This document shows positions 21,237 to 30,309 of a stretch of DNA of 64,000 nucleotides, one piece after another. Under the pieces are notes generated by a model. That model did no database searches and was not told the origin of the DNA. It saw only the letters and a list, made by a program, of their open reading frames with translations. This DNA is from Achromobacter pestifer (GTDB taxonomy: Bacteria; Pseudomonadota; Gammaproteobacteria; Burkholderiales; Burkholderiaceae_B): contig NZ_CP053985.1 of the NCBI RefSeq assembly GCF_013267355.1, positions 3,782,001 through 3,846,000 of the forward strand, in the 5' to 3' direction. Made by a program: the position numbers and the translations under genes. Positions within the stretch are counted from its first letter, which is position 1. The number at the start of each line of letters is the position of its first letter.

Positions 21237-21730
21237 CCGCTACACCCCGACGTGTCCCCGCCGACCAGGCCGCTCCCCAGGCCTTGCAGGCGTTCGATCT
21301 GACCCTGGTCGCGTCCCATCTGCTGCGCCGGGCTCATTTCCGGGCCGAAGCCCTGTTCGCGCAGGCCTTTCCCGACGAAGACCTGACCCCGCGCCAGAAG
21401 GCGCTGCTGATCACCGTCTACCAGAATCCCGGCGCGACCCAGAACCGCATCGCCGAACTGATCGCATTGGACCGCAACTCCTTCGCCGAAATGATCGCGC
21501 GCATGACCAAGAAAGGCTATGTGCGCCGCAAGCGCTCAACCCAGGACGGGCGCGCCTACGCGCTGGAGATCACGGAAGAGGGCATCGCCCTGCTGGCCCG
21601 CATCCTGCCGCAGGACGCCGCCGTGGAGGCGCAGGTGCTGGCGCCCATACCCGAGGATCTGCGCCCCGTGTTCCTGAAATGCCTGCGCCTGATGGCCGGG
21701 CTGGAGCAGCAGGACGACACCGCCGCCTGA
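21233..21730 (+). CDS. MarR-family transcriptional regulator
   Basis: 165 residues. Dimeric winged-helix regulator: TPRQKALLITVYQNPGATQNRIAELIALDRNSFAEMIARMTKKGYVRRKRSTQDGR... covers recognition helix and wing (residues ~58-110), with the conserved Asp-Gly-Arg wing tip QDGRAYAL. MarR proteins usually respond to phenolic ligands or oxidants. The start ATG overlaps the stop of a possible leader peptide. It converges with the BrkB gene, with only 11 bases between stops. Confidence 0.9.
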   Translation: MTATPRRVPADQAAPQALQAFDLTLVASHLLRRAHFRAEALFAQAFPDEDLTPRQKALLITVYQNPGATQNRIAELIALDRNSFAEMIARMTKKGYVRRKRSTQDGRAYALEITEEGIALLARILPQDAAVEAQVLAPIPEDLRPVFLKCLRLMAGLEQQDDTAA

Positions 21731-21741
21731 TGGCGCCGGGC

Positions 21742-22668
21742 TCAGGCGTCCGTTGCGGGCGTCGAGTCCGCCGGGGCCGGCGTGGGCGGGTTTTTCCTGC
21801 CGAAGCGCAGCGCGAACTGGCGCGTGAACACGGCGCCAAAGAAGAAGATTTGCGCCGAATAGTAGATCCACAGCAGCAGCGCGATCAGCGATCCCGCCGC
21901 GCCGTAGGCGGACACCGCCGCGCCCCGGCTGAGATAGACGCCGATGCCCCACTTGCCGACCAGGAACAGCGCCGCGGTCACGATCGCGCCGGGTATCACG
22001 TCCGGCCATGAAATCTTCGCGCTGGGCAGCAGCTTGTAGATGACCGCGAACAGCGCTACCACGATGGAGAAGGAAAACAGGCTGGAGATCCACTCCGCCA
22101 CCAGGGCGAAGGACGAAGCCGTCCACAAGTCGCCGTAATAGCCGCGCGCCGCCCCCAGTGCGGCGTTCACCGTCAGCGATATCAAGAGGAACAGCGCCAG
22201 CACCAGCACCAGCCCGAACGACAGCATGCGGCTGCGGACCATGCCGTGCAGCCCGCCTTTCTGGTTCGCGGAGACTTCCCACAATTCGTCCAGGCTGGCC
22301 TTCAGTTCCGCGAAGGCCGTGGTGGCGCTGAAGATCAGCACGAAAATCGAGATCAGCGCCGCGATCCAGCCCTTGCCCGACTCATGGGCGCTGGCCAGCA
22401 CCGTCTGGATGACTTCAGCGCCCCGCTCGCCGGTCAGCTCACGCAACTGCGAGAACAACTCCGAGCGCACCGCGTCTTCGCCGAAGAATGCGCCCGCCAC
22501 CGCGATCACCAGGATCAGCATGGGGGCCAGCGAAAACACCATGTACAGCGCCAGCGCCGCGCCCTTGCTCGACGCGCGATGGGTGGACCACTGTTTGGCG
22601 GAGTCCATCAACAGCCCGCCGATTTCGGAGGGACGCAGGGCACGCAACAGGGTCGGGGGCAAACGCAT
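21742..22668 (-). CDS. brkB: YihY/BrkB-family inner-membrane protein
   Basis: 308 residues with about six membrane helices. The family signatures are KGAALALYMVFSLAPMLILVIAVAG near the N-terminus, the central SATTAFAELKASLDELW, PGAIVTAALFLVGKWGIGVYL and the C-terminal IYYSAQIFFFGAVFT. BrkB was first named in the Bordetella serum-resistance locus; the molecular function (possibly transport) remains unsettled. The C-terminal tail after residue 290 is Pro/Ala-rich. Single gene, convergent with MarR. Assignment to the family is firm; function is not. Confidence 0.87.
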   Translation of the reverse strand: MRLPPTLLRALRPSEIGGLLMDSAKQWSTHRASSKGAALALYMVFSLAPMLILVIAVAGAFFGEDAVRSELFSQLRELTGERGAEVIQTVLASAHESGKGWIAALISIFVLIFSATTAFAELKASLDELWEVSANQKGGLHGMVRSRMLSFGLVLVLALFLLISLTVNAALGAARGYYGDLWTASSFALVAEWISSLFSFSIVVALFAVIYKLLPSAKISWPDVIPGAIVTAALFLVGKWGIGVYLSRGAAVSAYGAAGSLIALLLWIYYSAQIFFFGAVFTRQFALRFGRKNPPTPAPADSTPATDA

Positions 22669-22783
22669 GGGACTCGGCTCGTTCTAAGGGAGCCTTCATT
22701 GTAGGGACGCATGCTCTGCCGCGAAACCCGCAGATTGTGCGCAAACGTGTTCTTTGGCGAGGCTGCGTTGCCTGAAAAAAGAA

Positions 22784-22812
22784 AAACCCCCGGGGCGAAG
22801 GTCCGGGGGTTT
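22784..22812 (-). terminator. Rho-independent terminator of groEL
   Basis: Arms 22784-22793 and 22803-22812 are exact reverse complements (10 bp, five consecutive C/G pairs), with a 9-base loop. On the minus strand the right-hand arm is followed by a T-rich run (TTTTTCTTTTTTC), the classical layout. It lies 57 bases after the groEL stop. The A-rich flank makes it less effective in the other direction. Confidence 0.85.
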
Positions 22813-22869
22813 CTCGGGATACTGCGTTCCCCGGCCGAAGCCGGGGAGGCCTTGCAAGGGTGGCGGGAC

Positions 22870-24513
<1,644 letters not shown>

Positions 24514-24547
24514 TTAGCTTCCTTCGAAAATTCGTTTGAGGCGGGGT

Positions 24548-24835
24548 TTACTGGACCACGGCGAGGATTTCGTCCTCGCGGATGACGAGCAGCTCTTCGC
24601 CGTCAACCTTCACGGACTGGCCGGCATACTTGCCGAACAGCACCTTGTCGCCAGCCTTCAGGTCGACCGGCAGGATCTTGCCGTCTTCGGTCTTCTTGCC
24701 GGGGCCGACGGCCACGACTTCACCCTGGTCGGGCTTTTCAGCGGCGCTGTCGGGGATAACGATGCCCGATGCAGTCTTGCGCTCGTTTTCGAGGCGTTTG
24801 ACGATCACGCGATCGCCCAGGGGACGCAAGGCCAT
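24548..24835 (-). CDS. groES: Co-chaperonin GroES (10 kDa)
   Basis: 95 residues. Heptameric lid of GroEL. The sequence opens [14 protein letters not shown], contains the mobile loop [14 protein letters not shown], which binds GroEL, and [29 protein letters not shown] at the end. First gene of the groESL operon; GGAGTTCCTC precedes the ATG and the CIRCE operator lies 58 bases upstream. Confidence 0.98.
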   Translation of the reverse strand: MALRPLGDRVIVKRLENERKTASGIVIPDSAAEKPDQGEVVAVGPGKKTEDGKILPVDLKAGDKVLFGKYAGQSVKVDGEELLVIREDEILAVVQ

Positions 24836-24892
24836 GAGGAACTCCTGTTGCTAAAAGAGAAGGGAATGATCGGTTAGGCCCGGGAACGCTTG

Positions 24893-24919
24893 TTAGCACT
24901 CACCGGTGTCGAGTGCTAA
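24893..24919. promoter_or_regulatory. CIRCE operator (HrcA binding site) of groESL
   Basis: TTAGCACTC at 24893-24901 and GAGTGCTAA at 24911-24919 are perfect 9-bp inverted repeats separated by 9 bases, the canonical CIRCE element. It overlaps the -10 edge of the promoter and will lie in the 5' leader of the mRNA, so HrcA repression of groESL is expected. Confidence 0.97.
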
Positions 24920-24946
24920 TTATAGGGATGATGTTCTAGGGTTCAA
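24919..24946 (-). promoter_or_regulatory. groESL promoter (TTGAAC-N16-TATAAT)
   Basis: On the minus strand TTGAAC (24946-24941) and a perfect TATAAT (24924-24919) are spaced by 16 bases. The -35 box reads CTTGAAC in context and CCCTATAA overlaps the -10 region, so a heat-shock sigma-32-like reading of the same DNA is possible. The final A of CIRCE is the first base of the -10 element on the plus strand. Confidence 0.8.
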
Positions 24947-25025
24947 GGGGGAGGGGGCGGGTTGTTACATATTGGGGGAAGCTGGCGAGCGTCGAACCTC
25001 ACTGAGGTCGAAGTTCATGTCGAAT

Positions 25026-25221
25026 TTCATTCAACTGGAGATTTGGTTCATTGAACTTGGCATGTAACAGGTAGATCGCGCTGGCGTGCGGCTTCTAGCG
25101 GAGTGCTGCCCCTTTCAGCCCAAAAGTTGCTCGCCCTGCGCATTTCGGCACAGGAGCGCTATGGCGAACTTCTGGTTCATTGAAGTTGGAAAAAACGAAA
25201 GAAATGGTTCATTCAACTTGG
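25026..25221 (+). repeat. Three to four copies of a 17-base repeat TGGTTCATTSAASTTGG
   Basis: TGGTTCATTGAACTTGG at 25044-25060, TGGTTCATTGAAGTTGG at 25173-25189 and TGGTTCATTCAACTTGG at 25205-25221 differ at one or two positions. A shorter degenerate copy, TTCATTCAACTGG, is at 25026-25038. All have the same orientation and lie in the 390-base spacer between groESL and the LysR gene. The core TTCATTGAA is near-palindromic, so they could be protein binding sites. No gene was recognised in the spacer. Confidence 0.6.
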
Positions 25222-25311
25222 GAATCGGCCGAAAAAGTTCGCTAAGGATGGCGCGGAAGCAGCGAGGATTTGAGTCCGTCACAAATGGACCGCGATGGGT
25301 CGGAAACGGGG

Positions 25312-26211
25312 CTAAACAAGATTCGGTTCGGGAAATAGATTCTCTGCCATGAAATCTACAAATGCCCGGACCCGGGGGGATAGCTGCCGATTGGACGGCC
25401 ATAAAACCCAAAACGTGCTGGAACTACCCGCCCACCGATCCAGCACACTCTGAAGCGCGCCACTTTCCAATGCCGGTTGAACGGCAAAGTCCGGCAGGCA
25501 GGCAATGCCGTGGCCCTGCACAGCCATATGCAGAAGCGTCTCGACATGGTTGCTGGTCATGCTGGCCGTCAGACGAATCACCGTTTCCGACGGGGGGCGG
25601 ATCAATGGCCATTTCTCTAGCGTGCCGGTAGTCGGAAATCGGTGCATCAGGCAGGCGTGTTGCGTCAGTTCTTCCGGATGCAGCGGAGTACCTCGTTGTG
25701 CGAAGTAACCAGGCGCACCGACATACACGAAGCGGCTGCTGCCCAGGCGCTTGCTCAACAAACGGGAGTCGCTGAGTTCGCCCGTACGCACCACGGCATC
25801 GAAGCCTTCGGCTATGACATCCACTAGCCGGTCGCTGAAGTCCAGATCCAGCTCAATCTGGGGGTAGCGATGAGCAAAGGCCGATAGCGCCGGCAGCATC
25901 AGACCGCTGACCAATGGCAGACTCACCCGCAGGCGGCCTCTAGGACTGGCGGTTGTGCTGGCCAATTCATTCTCCGCCGCGGCGATTTCAGCCAGGATTC
26001 GTCGACAGCGGTCAAGGAACAGTGTGCCTTCTGGTGTCAAGCTGACGCTGCGGGTACTGCGCTGAAACAGGCGCACGCCGAGCTTTTCCTCAAGCCGGGC
26101 TACCCCCTTGCTGATTGCCGACGCGGAGACGCCCAATTGGCGCCCAGCAGTCGCGAAGCTATGCACCTCAGCGACCAGAACAAAAATTGTCATACCACTC
26201 AGGCTATCCAT
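25312..26211 (-). CDS. LysR-family transcriptional regulator
   Basis: 299 residues from the ATG at 26211, where the canonical LysR N-terminus (MDSLSGMTIFVLVAEVHSFATAGRQ) begins; longer in-frame extensions are rejected. HTH at ~15-60 (LGVSASAISKGVARLEEKLGVRLFQRSTRSVSLT), effector domain from ~90. It is of the CrgA/DsdC-like one-domain-per-lobe group. It is divergent from an MFS transporter gene, the usual arrangement for a regulator of a drug/solute exporter. Codons and flanks are visibly less GC-rich than in neighbouring loci. Confidence 0.9.
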   Translation of the reverse strand: MDSLSGMTIFVLVAEVHSFATAGRQLGVSASAISKGVARLEEKLGVRLFQRSTRSVSLTPEGTLFLDRCRRILAEIAAAENELASTTASPRGRLRVSLPLVSGLMLPALSAFAHRYPQIELDLDFSDRLVDVIAEGFDAVVRTGELSDSRLLSKRLGSSRFVYVGAPGYFAQRGTPLHPEELTQHACLMHRFPTTGTLEKWPLIRPPSETVIRLTASMTSNHVETLLHMAVQGHGIACLPDFAVQPALESGALQSVLDRWAGSSSTFWVLWPSNRQLSPRVRAFVDFMAENLFPEPNLV

Positions 26212-26385
26212 TTCGCCTCCAATAAGTGACAAATTAGTCATGTTAGCGATGAATTTACCCATATTTTTGGCAAATTGATTCCCATGTAGCATTAATTGGG
26301 AGTGCCACAGCGGAACTCCGCCCACGCCTTGGCCTGCGGCGGCGTGAGGATTCTGCGTGGCTTTAGCCTATTGCCTGGATACCCG

Positions 26386-27915
26386 ATGACAGCCAGCACT
26401 TCAGCCGCAGGCTCGACAGCCTACAAAGCACCACTAATCTTGACTGGCTGCCTGACAGCAGCGGTCATCCCATTGAGCATCGCCGGCCCCGCCGTGGTGG
26501 TGCCCTCAATCAATCAGGCTCTTGGGGGGAGCGCCGCGGAACTTACTTGGATCATCAACGCCTACATCCTTACCTACGGCAGCGCGACTCTAGCTGCAGG
26601 GAGTCTAGCGGACACGTATGGGCGCAAGCGGCTGTGGTTGGCTGGCATGGTTCTGTTCGCGCTCGTAACGGCTGCAATTCCTTTTATGCCATCCGTTCTG
26701 TGGATCGACATCTTGAGGCTGATCCAGGGGCTAGGGGCAGCTGCAGCGTTCGCGGGCGCAATGGCCGCATTGACACAGGAGTTCGACGGCCACGCGCGCA
26801 CTCGTGTTTTCAGTTTGATCGGGACGACCTTTGGCGCGGGAGCTGCATTTGGTCCGTTCCTAGCCGGACTCTTGATCGATACCGTGGGTTGGCATTGGGT
26901 GTTTCTACTGCCGGCATGGGTTGCATTGCTTGCTTCCGTCCTGATCTCGCTATTCGCACGTGAAACACGTGATCCCGAAGCCACAGGGTTGGATTGGCCT
27001 GGAGCTATCACCTTCACTATCGGGCTCGCTGTACTCACCTACGGCCTCATTCTCGCCCCCGAGAAGGGCTGGGGCCACACGTCGGTACTTACTTCCTTGG
27101 CGAGTGCCGTTGGACTGTTGATGGCCTTCGCCTTCATTGAACTGCGGCGAGCCAAGCCTATGCTCGACCTCTCCCTATTTGACAACGCGCGGTTTGTAGG
27201 AGTGCAGGTGTTGGCGGTTGCGCCGGCCTATGCGTATATCGTGCTGCTCATCATATTGCCCGCCCGATTCATCGGGATGGAAGGCTATAGCGCGTTGGCG
27301 GCGGGGAAGATGATGATTGCGTTATCTGCGCCATTACTGGTGGTTCCTTTCATCGCAGGCCAACTGGCGCGCTGGATCAATGTTGGCGTGTTATCAAGTA
27401 TTGGTCTTGCCATCGCTGCGGCCGGTTTGTCCTGGTTGGGTTACGGCATCGCTGGCGATGTCCAAAGTAACCGCTTGGCCGCGATGCTGCTGATCGGCGC
27501 GGGTATCGGTTTGCCATGGGGCCTTATGGACGGTCTGGCGGTCAGCGTGGTACCCAAAGAGCGGGCCGGCATGGCGGCGGGGATCTTCAACGCGATTCGT
27601 CTGGCTGGGGATGGCATCGCTATCGCAGCGGTCGGGGCCATCCTGTCTGCTCGGATTCTATCGGGCTTGGCAGCTGCAGCGGAGGATAGCGCGTCAGGTC
27701 ACATGAAAACGAGCGAGTTGGTGAAGGCTTCGAATCGGCTGGCAATGAGCGACCTGCAAAACGCCATGGCCCAGCTACCGATGATGGAGAAAAATTCTTT
27801 GCTGCGGGTGTATGAGAGCGCCTTTCAGTTCCAGCTCCTTGTGTTGGCAGCGGCTGCGGCAGCGACAGCAGTTTTGGTATTTCTACTGTTGGGAAAAACG
27901 AAGATGCATAACTGA
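26386..27915 (+). CDS. MFS transporter, DHA2-like multidrug exporter
   Basis: 509 residues from the ATG at 26386. About 14 membrane helices. MFS motif A, GSLADTYGRKRLWLAG, follows helix 2, and motif C-like GTTFGAGAAFGPFLAGLLID lies in helix 5, which marks antiporters of the EmrB/QacA (DHA2) type. It probably exports a hydrophobic compound in exchange for protons. It pairs with the divergent LysR regulator; both share a more AT-rich composition than the surroundings, suggesting separate acquisition. A terminator lies 123 bases downstream. Confidence 0.87.
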   Translation: MTASTSAAGSTAYKAPLILTGCLTAAVIPLSIAGPAVVVPSINQALGGSAAELTWIINAYILTYGSATLAAGSLADTYGRKRLWLAGMVLFALVTAAIPFMPSVLWIDILRLIQGLGAAAAFAGAMAALTQEFDGHARTRVFSLIGTTFGAGAAFGPFLAGLLIDTVGWHWVFLLPAWVALLASVLISLFARETRDPEATGLDWPGAITFTIGLAVLTYGLILAPEKGWGHTSVLTSLASAVGLLMAFAFIELRRAKPMLDLSLFDNARFVGVQVLAVAPAYAYIVLLIILPARFIGMEGYSALAAGKMMIALSAPLLVVPFIAGQLARWINVGVLSSIGLAIAAAGLSWLGYGIAGDVQSNRLAAMLLIGAGIGLPWGLMDGLAVSVVPKERAGMAAGIFNAIRLAGDGIAIAAVGAILSARILSGLAAAAEDSASGHMKTSELVKASNRLAMSDLQNAMAQLPMMEKNSLLRVYESAFQFQLLVLAAAAAATAVLVFLLLGKTKMHN

Positions 27916-28037
27916 GTCGCGCAGGCTCAGGGCAGAGCCTTGCAACGCGTAGGGCCTACGAAGATGCCATGATCGAAGAACAGCTTGACCAGCGCCCGAT
28001 AGCACGCGTCCGCACGACCGGCAGACCCTGCACTAAG

Positions 28038-28074
28038 AACGGGAGGCTCGAATTGGAGTCATCCCGTTTTTTTT
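28038..28074 (+). terminator. Rho-independent terminator downstream of the MFS gene
   Basis: Outer arms AACGGGA (28038-28044) and TCCCGTT (28062-28068) plus an inner 5-bp stem GGCTC/GAGTC form a hairpin followed by eight T residues (28067-28074). The rest of the 27916-28278 spacer (363 bases) holds no gene that I can recognise. Confidence 0.75.
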
Positions 28075-28278
28075 GTTCGGACTAAAGCCGTCTCGATAAG
28101 CCGCGCTTGTCGCCGGAAAATTAGGGTTATCCGGGATTCTTTATGCTTAAACTTTTGTGAAGAATGAGCGGCAGATGCAGGGCCGCCGCCGCGATGAGGC
28201 ATCAAGGCGGTTCACCGTGGTGCGGCAAGTGACGCACACGCGCGGGATAGCGGGGTGACCCCCCATAAGGAGAATCGC

Positions 28279-29262
28279 ATGCTGTTGCGTAGACGTTGTC
28301 TGGCCATGATGATGCTGGCGTTGACTGGCTGGGTGACGGGCAGCCATGCGCAAACGCCGTCTCAGGCCTGGCCCGCCAAGCCCGTGCGCCTGGTCGTGGG
28401 GCTGGCGCCCGGAGGGCTGGTCGACGTGCTGGCGCGCACGGTGCAGCCGCACTTGGCCGAGGCCTTGAAGCAGACCGTTATCGTGGAGAATCGGGGCGGC
28501 GCGGGCGGCAACGTGGCGGGAGCCGAGGTTGTGCGCAATGGTGGAGACAACCATACCTTCTTGCTCAATCCATCGACGACCGAATCGGTCAACCCGCTGA
28601 TGTTCGCCAGCATGCCGTTCGATCCGCAGCGGGACCTGCGGCCGGTTGCCTTGCTGGCCAACAGCCAGTTGTTCCTGTTTGTCCGGTCATCGCTTGGCGT
28701 CGATACGCTCGAGGAGTTCGTGGCATACGCGCGCAAGCGGCCCGATCCTCTCAATTACGGTTCGGCCGGAAACGGCACGACGCCGCATCTGGCCGGCGAG
28801 CTGCTCAAGCAGGCTACTGGCATGCAGGCCACCCATGCGCCGTATCGCGGCGTGGCGCCGGCGATACAAGACCTGGCAGCGGGCCAGATCGACTTCGCGT
28901 TTGGACCTGCCACGGTCTTTCCCATGGTGCAATCGGGCAAACTGAAGGTACTGGCGGTGGCGAGCCGGCAACGCGCTGCCGTGGCGCCCGACATACGGAC
29001 CTTTTCCGAGGTCGGCATCGACGGTGTTTTCGCGGACAGCCTGTTCGGCGTGTATGCCGCCGCTGGCACCCGCGATGAGGTGGTCGATCGCATGAACACC
29101 GAAATTAACAAAGTGCTTGCGCGGCCGGAGATCCAGGCGCGCTTTCTGGATGCGGGCGCCGAGGCGCTACCGCTGCGCGTGGCCGACTATGCCGCGCGCG
29201 TGCAGGACGAAAAGAAATTGTTCGCCCCGTTGATGCGTTCGTTGGGGCTAAAGGAACAATAG
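28279..29262 (+). CDS. Bug/TctC-family periplasmic solute-binding protein (orphan)
   Basis: 327 residues from the ATG at 28279, preceded by the strong site AAGGAGAATCGC. Sec signal peptide to about residue 24 (GWVTGSHAQ). Tripartite tricarboxylate receptor fold: WPAKPVRLVVGLAPGGLVDVLAR, VENRGGAGGNVAG, LNYGSAGNGTTPHLAGELLK, PYRGVAPAIQDLAAGQIDFAF and the closing aldehyde-like PDIRTFSEVGIDG block. Binds a carboxylated or amide ligand. No TctA/TctB permease is nearby, as is common in Bordetella and Achromobacter. Confidence 0.88.
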   Translation: MLLRRRCLAMMMLALTGWVTGSHAQTPSQAWPAKPVRLVVGLAPGGLVDVLARTVQPHLAEALKQTVIVENRGGAGGNVAGAEVVRNGGDNHTFLLNPSTTESVNPLMFASMPFDPQRDLRPVALLANSQLFLFVRSSLGVDTLEEFVAYARKRPDPLNYGSAGNGTTPHLAGELLKQATGMQATHAPYRGVAPAIQDLAAGQIDFAFGPATVFPMVQSGKLKVLAVASRQRAAVAPDIRTFSEVGIDGVFADSLFGVYAAAGTRDEVVDRMNTEINKVLARPEIQARFLDAGAEALPLRVADYAARVQDEKKLFAPLMRSLGLKEQ

Positions 29263-29285
29263 ATAGAACAACGATCCAAAAATAG

Positions 29286-29339
29286 GGTGTCAGACTATAT
29301 TTACGCAACGCCGACATGGCGAAATCGTAGTCTGACACC
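29286..29339. repeat. 12-bp inverted repeat GGTGTCAGACTA / TAGTCTGACACC
   Basis: Perfect 12-bp arms at 29286-29297 and 29328-29339 enclose 30 bases that contain a second small stem (CGCC/GGCG at 29309-29312 and 29318-29321). It lies 23 bases after the Bug gene stop. No T-run follows, so it is not a typical terminator; the look is that of a REP-like palindromic unit. The spacer 29263-29682 otherwise holds nothing recognisable. Confidence 0.6.
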
Positions 29340-29682
29340 ATATTCGAAATATGCTCCTGATGTAGTCCATCTGGCCGACACCCGCGCCGCAAGCCTGCCA
29401 CTACAGTTCGGGCTATGAATACGAACACCCCCGAAGAACAACCCCGCGGACCGCTCCGCGACCACCCCGGCCCAGCATCGTTCCTGGATCCGGTCGGCGA
29501 GCAGCCGGCAAGCAAGGCGACAAGGCACAGGCCTGAAACAGGGGGGATTCAACAGCCCCAGTGCGCTGCGATATCAGCCATAATCAATTCAACCTGGCCC
29601 GAGTGACGGCAGGAGTTCAGTTTTCGTTCCCACATGAACCGGTAGCGGGTGGGCCGTAGCGTACTCAGTGCGGAATATCTCA

Positions 29683-30039
29683 ATGATGACACCGGAAACG
29701 CCAGACGACGACTTGGTACGGACCCGCAGCCACAGGCCTCGCGACCTGCCCCAGGGCTTTCGGGCTGGATTGATTACGGCCATCACGGTATTGCTTGGCT
29801 TTTCGCTGGGTTTCCTGCGCTACTGGGGCTTCGACGCGCCGGGCGATTGGAGCGCGCTGTCCGTGCTGCCGGGCGTGTCCCTGTTGCTCGCCAGCCTGCT
29901 GCAGATAATTGCTCTTTACCGCGCCTTGCGTTTGGAGGATGAAGCCGAGGATGAATACCGGAAAACCGTGCGATGGTTCATCGCGTCGGCGATACTGCTG
30001 TTGCTGGGTGTGACAGCGGCGTTGTGGGAGGCGGCGTGA
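29683..30039 (+). CDS. Small hypothetical membrane protein
   Basis: 118 residues from the ATG at 29683 (a second ATG follows immediately; a GTG at 29668 is also in frame). Three hydrophobic helices are predicted by eye: about 24-45 (LITAITVLLGFSLGFL), 54-76 (LSVLPGVSLLLASLLQIIAL) and 96-115 (WFIASAILLLLGVTAAL), with a charged EDEAEDEYRKT loop between the last two. No family recognised. Codon pattern (G/C third positions) supports coding. Confidence 0.6.
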   Translation: MMTPETPDDDLVRTRSHRPRDLPQGFRAGLITAITVLLGFSLGFLRYWGFDAPGDWSALSVLPGVSLLLASLLQIIALYRALRLEDEAEDEYRKTVRWFIASAILLLLGVTAALWEAA

Positions 30040-30051
30040 TAAGAGAGGGAT

Positions 30052-30125
30052 TGGAGCGGATGAAGGGAATCGAACTTTCGCATGAAGCTTGGGAAGCCAC
30101 CGTTCTACCGTTGAACTACACCCGC
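30052..30125 (-). tRNA. tRNA-Gly(CCC)-like gene with damaged stems (possible pseudo-tRNA)
   Basis: 74 bases with encoded CCA. Acceptor arms GCGGGTG/CATCCGC pair fully (one G-T), the D-arm GTTC..GAAC is intact, and the anticodon loop TTCCCAA gives CCC (glycine). The anticodon stem GTGGC/GCTTC has a T-T mismatch and a wobble, and the T-stem GAAAG/CCCTT has two A-C mismatches and a G-T pair. The TTCGATT T-loop is conserved. It is either a decayed copy or a weakly folded gene. Confidence 0.6.
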
Positions 30126-30309
30126 TCGGGTGTTGTGCGCCGGGACAAAACCCGGGCAGAGGCGGCGTTGTAGACCGGGTTTCCGGCTGTCAGCCAAGCG
30201 CCAGGGAGCTACCGCTACACTTTCGGCATCCCGCGCCGATGGCCGCCGGACCGGCCCCGTGCGCAGAGGCAAGGCGGCGGGCAGGCGGTTGATCTCTCAT
30301 TCTCTCGTC

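Noticed and set aside
25086-25352. 88-codon plus-strand frame in the groESL/LysR spacer
   Set aside because: Contains the 17-base repeats, no family resemblance, no ribosome site; treated as non-coding.
29105-29606. Short frames on both strands around the 29286 inverted repeat
   Set aside because: Overlap the Bug gene end and the repeat; no conserved motif or ribosome site.
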